Shown: one piece after another, positions 1 to 5,039 of the stretch | Position numbering within the stretch: position 1 is the stretch's first letter | Layout: each line of letters starts with the position of its first letter | NCBI GenBank assembly: GCA_014238595.1 | Contig: JABAAV010000093.1 | Span: 143-5,181 of the forward strand | Origin: Myxococcales bacterium | Lineage (GTDB): Bacteria; Myxococcota_A; Polyangia; Haliangiales; J016 | Length of the DNA stretch: 5,039 nt | Reading direction: 5' to 3' | Notes under the pieces: model-generated | Database searches by the model: none | What the model was told of the DNA's origin: nothing | Seen by the model: the letters and a program-made list of their open reading frames with translations, nothing else | Position numbers and translations under genes: made by a program

Positions 1-126
1 CACCAGTAGATCCAGATCCACCGGTAAATCCTTCAGTTGACCCACCAGTAGATCCAGATCCACCGGTAAATCCTTCAGTTGACCCACCAGTAGATCCAAA
101 TCCACCAATTGACCCGCCAATAGACC
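1..126 (+). repeat. 42-bp in-frame tandem repeat encoding a 14-residue Pro/Asp/Val linker unit
   Basis: Bases 1-42 and 43-84 are identical. Bases 85-126 are a third, diverged copy that starts with the same 14 bases. The period is a multiple of three, and each unit encodes PVDPDPPVNPSVDP; the third reads PVDPNPPIDPPIDP. More copies may lie upstream of the window edge. The proline spacing suggests an extended, stiff spacer that holds the following domain away from the cell surface. Identity between the first two copies, including synonymous positions, points to recent duplication or ongoing homogenisation. Confidence 0.93.
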
Positions 127-1001
127 CTACACCAATACCACCTAACCCATGTGCGGGACTCAGTGAAAAGATATGGGAGCGCAATTTGTATCGCTCAAAT
201 ATTGATACGTTTAACGAAGAGAACTACACAGAGATTCTTGGTGATATTGACATATCCATCACAGATACAACCGATATTTCATTGCCTTGTCTGACCAAGG
301 TGGATGGATCGGTTTTGATTACCAAAAACTATGAATTAAGAACGATTGATTTGCCTTCATTACTCACTGTGGAAGGCAGCTTATCTGTCAAATATAACAA
401 TGAATTAATCAATCTCATTTTACCTAGATTAACGACCGTTAACAATGCCATGTCTATTGAATACAACGGTGGTATTACAGGAATCACATTGCCCATATTA
501 ACGACGATTGATGGCGTGTTGTCGGTTTATGACAATGATGCTTTACAAACGCTTAACCTTCCTCTTGTAACAACATTGCAAAACAATCTTCGAATCGTTG
601 ATAATAAAGTATTAGCATCGATAACAATGCCTCGCTTAATAACATTGCAAGGTGGGGTGTCTGTCTATGATAATCCGATGCTTACCATGCTTGATCTGTC
701 ATCCATGGCATCAGGTGTGCAGCATGTCTTGATTACGGACAATGTTGCTTTAACGATCATCGATTTTCCTGCATTGGTTGCTGTGGAAGGCTATTTGTAT
801 ATTTATGGTAGCCCCGCTTTGACAGAGATTAACATGTCTGTTTTGCAGGTGATTGAAGGAGAATTGTCGGTTTATGACAATGCAACAGTAACAACCATTG
901 ATATGTCCATGTTATCTCGTGTGGATGACACTGTTCGTATCGAAAACATGCCTCGTTTAACAACCTGTGATTTAGGAACATATACAGACCAATGTCTGTA
1001 A
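1..1001 (+). CDS. C-terminal part of a large surface/secreted protein: proline-rich repeat linker plus receptor L-domain-like leucine-rich solenoid (5' partial)
   Basis: The frame is open from base 3 to the TAA at 999-1001, giving 332 residues with no start inside that can be trusted, so the gene starts upstream. Residues 1-49 are a Pro/Asp/Val linker (14-residue unit PVDPDPPVNPSVDP). Cys50 opens the folded domain, and residues 50-96 look like an N-terminal cap ending at a second Cys (LPC, residue 96). Residues 97-326 are ten 23-residue repeats of the type LTTIDGVLSVYDNDALQTLNLP, followed by a tail with two Cys (TTC, DQC). Regular L/V/I positions and a near-continuous Asn column are typical of beta-solenoid receptor L-domain or Ecm33/SPS2-like leucine-rich repeats. 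No membrane segment or C-terminal sorting signal is visible, so any export signal must lie upstream. By analogy this is a stalk plus a binding or adhesion domain outside the cell; the ligand is unknown. The TTG at 186 could be mistaken for a start, but coding clearly continues upstream of it. It is followed by tilS after 46 bp on the same strand, with no functional link evident. Confidence 0.85.
   Translation, partial: PVDPDPPVNPSVDPPVDPDPPVNPSVDPPVDPNPPIDPPIDPTPIPPNPCAGLSEKIWERNLYRSNIDTFNEENYTEILGDIDISITDTTDISLPCLTKVDGSVLITKNYELRTIDLPSLLTVEGSLSVKYNNELINLILPRLTTVNNAMSIEYNGGITGITLPILTTIDGVLSVYDNDALQTLNLPLVTTLQNNLRIVDNKVLASITMPRLITLQGGVSVYDNPMLTMLDLSSMASGVQHVLITDNVALTIIDFPALVAVEGYLYIYGSPALTEINMSVLQVIEGELSVYDNATVTTIDMSMLSRVDDTVRIENMPRLTTCDLGTYTDQCL
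291..980 (+). repeat. Ten consecutive 69-bp (23-residue) leucine-rich solenoid repeats
   Basis: Aligning the translated protein in steps of 23 gives ten gapless turns with the pattern L-x-x-V/I/L-x-G-x-L/V-x-V/I-x-D/Y-N-x-x-L/I-x-x-I/L-D/N-L/M-P/S. Position 13 is Asn in eight of ten turns; it is Ser in turn 8 and Met in turn 10, where Asn is shifted to position 12. The preceding 22 residues (YTEILGDIDI to LPC) look like an additional first turn. At DNA level, a 19-base string at 519-537 recurs exactly at 864-882, which is 345 bp or five repeats away. A 10-base string at 572-581 recurs at 641-650, one repeat away. Confidence 0.85.
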
Positions 1002-1047
1002 AATCCTTGTTTCATTGTTGATAGCACGCTGTTGTAAGATGTCGTGA

Positions 1048-2337
1048 GTGGTTAATTTGTCATTGATTCAAACAGTTGAAGAGGTGCTTAACAAGCATCG
1101 TTGTCTGGATCAAAAGGTCATTGTCGCTTGTTCTGGAGGTGCAGATTCTACGGCGTTGGCTCATATCTGCGGCAATCTTTACGAGCGTGGTGTGCTGAAG
1201 CATGTTGTGTTGGTGTATATTGATCACGGTCTTCGCGATGATTCTGCAAAAGATGGTGACACTGTTGTTGCATTGGCAAAGCAGCTTAATGTTGGCAGTG
1301 TCGTTGAAAAAGTTTCGGTTAATCGGGAACAAGCATCTTTGGAGGCTGCAGCACGAGATGCTCGTTATGAAGGATTGCATCAAGTGGCGATGCGTATTGA
1401 TGCCTCGTTTGTTTTACTTGCACATACGCAAAACGATCAAGTTGAAACGGTGTTGATGCGTATTTTGCGTGGGACAGGTGTGGCTGGATTGGCTGGGATT
1501 CCTGAAGCGCGTGATATTTATGTTAGGCCATTGTTGTCTATCACCAGAAAAGTTATTATTGATTATTTAAACGATCATCATGTGTCATGGATCGATGATC
1601 CGATGAACGAAGACAAAGCATTGACACGCGTACGTGTTCGTCAAGACATGTTGAAATGGCTTCGCACAGAAAATCCAGCCATTGATCAAGCGTTGCTTCG
1701 ATTGTCTTTGTCAGCCCAAGAGCATAACGATGTTTTGGCTTATACGCATGACATGTTGGCAAATACAGCTGATCAAGAGCCTATGCATGAATCTCAGAAT
1801 GGGCAGGGTGACCCATTAAAGCCGATACAGATCAAATTGATACAACAAGCACCTGCTGCTGTTGCTAAAACCATGTTGGTTCATGCAGCCACCAAAGCAG
1901 GGATTGGTCCTTTGGGATTTGTTCATGTGAACGCACTGTATGATTTGGCGATGTCTGAGCCTCATGGCAGCAAAGCATTGTCTTTGCCACAAGGGCGCGC
2001 GATTCGAGAATATGACAGGCTTCGTTTTGACTGTGAGCACCAGATCAAATCTTCTAATCCTCATGTCAATGTACGTTACGATGGCAGCTATAACATTAGA
2101 ATTCCACATCAAGGAGATAGGATGAAACCTTTGAGATTAAAAGGTAAATTCAAAAAACTCAGTGACCTGTTTATTGATGCAAAAGTACCACGAGCATTGC
2201 GAAAACAAGCGATTGTGGTTGTTTGCGATGCAAGCAAAGAAATATTATGGGTAGAACATTTGGGCAGTGCTTATGGTATAGATGTCAATGTTACCTTGAC
2301 AGATGTTAAAGAGTTATCTAGCAATAGAGTGTTGTAA
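1048..2337 (+). CDS. tilS: tRNA(Ile)-lysidine synthase
   Basis: TilS uses ATP and lysine to convert C34 of the CAU-anticodon tRNA-Ile to lysidine, so that it is charged with isoleucine and reads AUA; it is cytoplasmic and normally essential. The 429 residues have the full-length layout. The N-terminal PP-loop ATPase carries SGGADS at 29-34, DHGLR at 59-63, LEAAARDARY at 98-107, a DQVET segment at 130-134, RGTGVAGLAG at 141-150, RPLL at 160-163 and the WIDDP-N-R segment at 181-198. A helical middle part follows. The TilS C-terminal domain begins near GDRMKPL (357-362) and includes KKLSDLFID and EILWVEHLG. The start is uncertain: GTG at 1048 directly follows an in-frame TGA (1045-1047), and TTG at 1057 has a weak GTGAG about 8 bp upstream. 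No convincing promoter or terminator is seen in the 46-bp gap before it. ftsH follows after 8 bp, so these two are probably one transcript. Confidence 0.95.
   Translation: MVNLSLIQTVEEVLNKHRCLDQKVIVACSGGADSTALAHICGNLYERGVLKHVVLVYIDHGLRDDSAKDGDTVVALAKQLNVGSVVEKVSVNREQASLEAAARDARYEGLHQVAMRIDASFVLLAHTQNDQVETVLMRILRGTGVAGLAGIPEARDIYVRPLLSITRKVIIDYLNDHHVSWIDDPMNEDKALTRVRVRQDMLKWLRTENPAIDQALLRLSLSAQEHNDVLAYTHDMLANTADQEPMHESQNGQGDPLKPIQIKLIQQAPAAVAKTMLVHAATKAGIGPLGFVHVNALYDLAMSEPHGSKALSLPQGRAIREYDRLRFDCEHQIKSSNPHVNVRYDGSYNIRIPHQGDRMKPLRLKGKFKKLSDLFIDAKVPRALRKQAIVVVCDASKEILWVEHLGSAYGIDVNVTLTDVKELSSNRVL
2111..2124 (+). promoter_or_regulatory. Strong Shine-Dalgarno-like AAGGAG with in-frame ATG inside tilS (possible internal start)
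   Basis: AAGGAG at 2111-2116 lies 5 bases ahead of ATG 2122-2124, which is codon 359 of tilS. Initiation here would yield a 71-residue protein that is essentially the TilS C-terminal domain alone. The sequence also encodes the HQGDRM stretch, and GDR is conserved in the family, so the match may be a by-product of coding constraint. It is notable because the annotated starts of tilS, ftsH and folP have no comparably good site. Confidence 0.25.
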
Positions 2338-2345
2338 ATTTTTAT

Positions 2346-4292
2346 ATGCGTCAATCACATAAAACATTTTTTCTTTGGGCAGTTTTAGTCATTATGTTTG
2401 TGAGCATCTATCAGATGTTTGCAGACCAAACATTGAGGGACGAGCCACGTGATTTCAGTCAAATCAAAGCAGAAATTGTCGATGTAGAGAAAGCCAAACG
2501 AATCGAATTAATTTTGATTCAACCCGAAGGCAATAATTCTGCAAAATACATTGTCAAATACAAAGGCCAAGATCAAACACGTGCTGTAGCAACAGGCCCT
2601 TATTTTGAAGATATTTTTGGAGTATTACAGCAATCCAATGTTCCGTATCGTATTGACACCAAAGAACAGGATAGTTTTTGGCAAAGCGTCATTGTTTCAT
2701 GGCTGCCCATGATTTTTCTGTTTGCGCTCTTTTTCTTTTTTATTCGACAGCTTCAAATTGGTGGTGGTAAAGCCATGAGCTTTGGTAAATCACGTGCCAA
2801 ACTGCTTAATGAGCAACAGGGTAAAATTACATTTAAAGATGTCGCTGGTATTGAAGAGGCCAAAGATGAGGTTGAAGAAATTGTTGAATTTCTCAAAGAT
2901 CCTAAACGATTCACAAAATTAGGCGGACGTATTCCTAAAGGTGTTCTTATGATGGGATCACCGGGGACAGGTAAAACATTGCTTGCACGTGCGATTGCCG
3001 GTGAAGCAGATGTCGCCTTTTTTTCCATTTCTGGGTCAGATTTTGTAGAAATGTTTGTTGGTGTTGGTGCATCTCGTGTACGTGATTTATTCGAACAGGG
3101 TAAAAAAAATGCACCTTGTATCGTTTTCATTGATGAGATTGACGCTGTAGGTCGTCATCGTGGTGCCGGTCTTGGTGGAGGTCATGATGAACGTGAACAA
3201 ACACTGAATCAATTGCTTGTTGAAATGGATGGCTTTGAATCAACAGATGGTGTGATTTTAATTGCAGCAACTAACCGTCCTGATGTGTTGGATCCAGCCT
3301 TGCTTCGTCCTGGACGTTTTGATCGTCGTATTATGGTGCCTCGACCTGATTTAGGTGGACGCACTGGTATTTTAGAGGTGCATACTAAAAATGTTCCTTT
3401 AGGGTCTGATGTTGAACTCAATGTGATTGCTCGCGGTACACCAGGTTTTTCTGGTGCCGACATTGAAGCCCTTGTTAATGAAGCAGCATTAGTCGCAGCG
3501 CGTTACGATAAAAGTACTGTTGACATGGAAGATTTTGAACATGCCAAAGACAAAGTTATTATGGGCACAGAACGACGTTCTATGATTATTAGCGAAAAAG
3601 ATCGTAAAACGACAGCGTATCATGAAGCGGGTCATGCATTGGTGGCAAAACTCATCAAAGAGGATACCGATCCAGTTCATAAAGTTACGATTATTCCAAG
3701 AGGTCAGGCACTTGGATTGACACAACAATTACCCGAAGATGATCGACTCAGTATGTCTAAAGATTTTGTATTAAATACGATTGCTATCATGATGGGTGGG
3801 CGTATTGCCGAAGAACTTGAATTTAATCAAATGACAACAGGTGCTAGCAACGATATTCAACAGGCAACAGGGCTTGCACGACGCATGGTTACGGAATGGG
3901 GTATGTCAGAGAAAATCGGTCCTCTGTGTTTCGCCGGAAAAGAACGAGAAGTATTTCTCGGTCGAGATTTCAACCAAACAGACGAACATTCCCAAGCAAC
4001 GGGAGAGCTGATTGATCATGAGATTTCTCGTATTGTCACAGAGCAATACGAACGTGCCAATCAACTGCTTAGAACCAATCGAGACAAATTAACATTGGTT
4101 TCAGAAGAGTTGTTGAAATATGAAACATTAAGTGGTGATGATATTGATGTGCTTTTGTCAGGTGGTATTTTAAACAAAAAAGATACGCCTTATAATAAGC
4201 CGCCAGTGTGGCGTTCTACGAAAGACAAGAAAAAAACCGAACAAAAAGATAAATCTGTCACAGGGACAATGCCTAATCCTGAGCCTGCTTAA
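2346..4292 (+). CDS. ftsH: ATP-dependent zinc metalloprotease FtsH
   Basis: FtsH is a hexameric inner-membrane AAA+ protease that extracts and degrades unassembled membrane proteins and selected cytoplasmic regulators. All parts are present in 648 residues, a normal length. TM1 spans about residues 7-25, a periplasmic domain about 26-113, and TM2 about 114-133, followed by GGGKAMSFGKSRAKLL. The AAA+ module has Walker A GSPGTGKT (204-211), pore loop MFVG (236-239), Walker B CIVFIDEID (258-266) and the second region of homology with arginine fingers R324 and R327. The protease has HEAGH (426-430) with D503 of SNDIQQAT as the likely third zinc ligand. The tail (about 610-648) is Lys-rich and then Pro-rich, probably disordered. 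Walker A has Ser where most FtsH proteins have Pro; the catalytic Gly, Lys and Thr are kept. ATG 2346 gives the expected short cytoplasmic N-terminus before TM1 but has no visible Shine-Dalgarno. It lies 8 bp after tilS and overlaps folP by one base. Confidence 0.98.
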   Translation: MRQSHKTFFLWAVLVIMFVSIYQMFADQTLRDEPRDFSQIKAEIVDVEKAKRIELILIQPEGNNSAKYIVKYKGQDQTRAVATGPYFEDIFGVLQQSNVPYRIDTKEQDSFWQSVIVSWLPMIFLFALFFFFIRQLQIGGGKAMSFGKSRAKLLNEQQGKITFKDVAGIEEAKDEVEEIVEFLKDPKRFTKLGGRIPKGVLMMGSPGTGKTLLARAIAGEADVAFFSISGSDFVEMFVGVGASRVRDLFEQGKKNAPCIVFIDEIDAVGRHRGAGLGGGHDEREQTLNQLLVEMDGFESTDGVILIAATNRPDVLDPALLRPGRFDRRIMVPRPDLGGRTGILEVHTKNVPLGSDVELNVIARGTPGFSGADIEALVNEAALVAARYDKSTVDMEDFEHAKDKVIMGTERRSMIISEKDRKTTAYHEAGHALVAKLIKEDTDPVHKVTIIPRGQALGLTQQLPEDDRLSMSKDFVLNTIAIMMGGRIAEELEFNQMTTGASNDIQQATGLARRMVTEWGMSEKIGPLCFAGKEREVFLGRDFNQTDEHSQATGELIDHEISRIVTEQYERANQLLRTNRDKLTLVSEELLKYETLSGDDIDVLLSGGILNKKDTPYNKPPVWRSTKDKKKTEQKDKSVTGTMPNPEPA

Positions 4293-4294
4293 TG
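4290..4294 (+). other. TAATG stop/start overlap between ftsH and folP
   Basis: The last A of the ftsH TAA (4290-4292) is the first base of the folP ATG (4292-4294). Only a weak TGAG stands about 8 bases upstream, so folP translation probably relies on ribosomes finishing ftsH (translational coupling). The overlap supports co-transcription; coupling itself is inferred. Confidence 0.6.
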
Positions 4295-5039
4295 CAGGTG
4301 TTGTCCGACAAGTTCGATTGGAATCATAATTATATTGTCGGCGTTCTTAATGTGACGCCAGATAGTTTTTCTGATGGTGGGCAGTTCTTAAATCCTGAAG
4401 CAGCATTTTTACACGGCAAACAGTTGGCTGAAGACGGTGCTGATTGGATTGATGTTGGTGGAGAATCTACTAGACCTCATGCTACCAATGTTTCTCAACA
4501 AGAAGAGCTTGATCGTGTTATTCCTGTCATAGAACGCTTAGCGCAAGAAGGCATTGCTTCATTGTCTGTAGATACGACCAAATCACAGGTGGCGCAAGAG
4601 GCAATTAAAGTAGGTGCTGTTATTGTTAATGATATTTCAGGGACATTGTTTGATGCGGCTATGGTGGATGTATTACGTGATTCGAACATTCTTTATATTT
4701 GTGGTCATGTGCGTGGTCATACCATTGCAGATGTTCATCGCCATGAATCAGAAGCATTGACAGTCATGGATGTGATTGAAGATTTGGGCAAGCGATTGAT
4801 GTCATTGCCTGTCAATGTTCGTCAACGAACGATTCTTGATCCTTGTTTAGGGTTTGGCAAAACTGCACAATTCAATATGGAACTTGTTCAATCTATACAA
4901 CATATTAAAACCAGTTTGTCACGACCCATCATGATTGGTGCCTCACGAAAACGATTTGTGTTGGGTGATGACATTGATACTAAAGATAACGCCACAGTAG
5001 GAATATCGCTTGCCGCAATAGCGTTAGGTGCCAATGTTA
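4292..5039 (+). CDS. folP: Dihydropteroate synthase (3' partial)
   Basis: FolP condenses p-aminobenzoate with 6-hydroxymethyl-dihydropterin diphosphate to give dihydropteroate in folate synthesis, and is the target of sulfonamides. The frame runs open to the window end: 249 codons plus one base, with perhaps 20-40 residues missing, including the expected C-terminal R-x-H-D strand. Family motifs seen are GVLNVTPDSFSDGG (17-30; N20 expected to bind the metal), DVGGESTRP (54-62), SVDTTKS (92-98; D94), NDISG (113-117; N113), DPCLGFGKT (183-191; D183) and GASRKRF (216-222; K220). Two spots are off consensus: the usual M-H-x-R-G strand reads CGHVRG (137-142), followed by a His-containing HTIADVHRHE segment, and the usual DPG-x-GFGK reads DPCLGFGK. 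Pterin-binding and catalytic residues otherwise appear intact, so I expect an active enzyme. The start at 4292 fits the family N-terminus and overlaps the ftsH stop. Confidence 0.95.
   Translation, partial: MQVLSDKFDWNHNYIVGVLNVTPDSFSDGGQFLNPEAAFLHGKQLAEDGADWIDVGGESTRPHATNVSQQEELDRVIPVIERLAQEGIASLSVDTTKSQVAQEAIKVGAVIVNDISGTLFDAAMVDVLRDSNILYICGHVRGHTIADVHRHESEALTVMDVIEDLGKRLMSLPVNVRQRTILDPCLGFGKTAQFNMELVQSIQHIKTSLSRPIMIGASRKRFVLGDDIDTKDNATVGISLAAIALGANV

Noticed and set aside
1..126. Tandem repeat as a CRISPR array or origin iterons
   Set aside because: The repeats are directly adjacent with no spacers, and the period is a multiple of three with continuous coding of a Pro-rich linker.
186..188. 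TTG as start codon of the solenoid protein
   Set aside because: The frame is open and clearly coding upstream to the window edge, including in-frame repeats and a cap cysteine, and no Shine-Dalgarno precedes this TTG.
1015..1040. Possible promoter TTGTTG / TAAGAT ahead of tilS
   Set aside because: The spacing is only 14 bp, both boxes are imperfect, and other pairings in the gap are worse. In AT-rich sequence this is expected by chance.
3102..3109. Run of eight A in ftsH as a slippage or programmed frameshift site
   Set aside because: It encodes the ordinary Gly-Lys-Lys-Asn stretch of FtsH. A -1 shift meets a stop within a few codons, and no stimulatory hairpin is evident. It is worth remembering only as a spot prone to sequencing indels.
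2753..3130. 125-codon open frame on the - strand within ftsH
   Set aside because: It lies fully antisense to the conserved AAA+ core and its translation has no recognisable motif; it is a by-product of ftsH codon use. The same holds for the other antisense frames inside tilS, ftsH and folP.
4185..4200. Small inverted repeat CTTA-TAA-TAAG near the end of ftsH as a terminator
   Set aside because: The stem is four A/T-rich base pairs with no T run after it, and it lies inside ftsH ahead of the overlapping folP.

Overview
This AT-rich bacterial window carries four genes, all on the + strand and tightly packed. Two are cut by the window edges. From left to right: the C-terminal 332 residues of a large, probably extracellular repeat protein (1-1001); tilS (1048-2337); ftsH (2346-4292); and folP without its last few dozen residues (4292-5039). 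There are no RNA genes, insertion sequences or CRISPR arrays, and no gene-free stretch longer than 46 bp.

The left part is the only accessory-looking region. The reading frame is open to the first base, so the gene begins upstream of the window. It reads through a Pro/Asp/Val linker built on a 42-bp tandem repeat with two identical copies. It then enters a regular 23-residue leucine-rich solenoid of about ten to eleven turns, resembling receptor L-domain or Ecm33-type repeats, with cysteines flanking both ends. This looks like the stalk and outer domain of a surface or secreted protein. Its ligand and its relation to the downstream genes are unknown.

The right part is a housekeeping cluster. 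TilS modifies the wobble base of the AUA-reading tRNA-Ile. FtsH is the membrane-bound AAA+ zinc protease. FolP is dihydropteroate synthase of folate synthesis. The genes are separated by 8 bp (tilS-ftsH) and by a one-base overlap (ftsH-folP, TAATG), so they are probably co-transcribed and in part translationally coupled. The order tilS-ftsH-folP is known from many bacteria. Here the FtsH wording (GSPGTGKT, VGRHRGAGLGGGHDERE) and the unusual FolP segment suggest a low-GC relative of the former Deltaproteobacteria (Myxococcota or Bdellovibrionota-like). That placement comes from recall and is tentative.

I see no clear new multi-gene system. The parts most worth a second look are the repeat-stalk/solenoid protein with its DNA-level repeat structure, a strong in-frame Shine-Dalgarno plus ATG inside tilS, and the departures from consensus in FolP.
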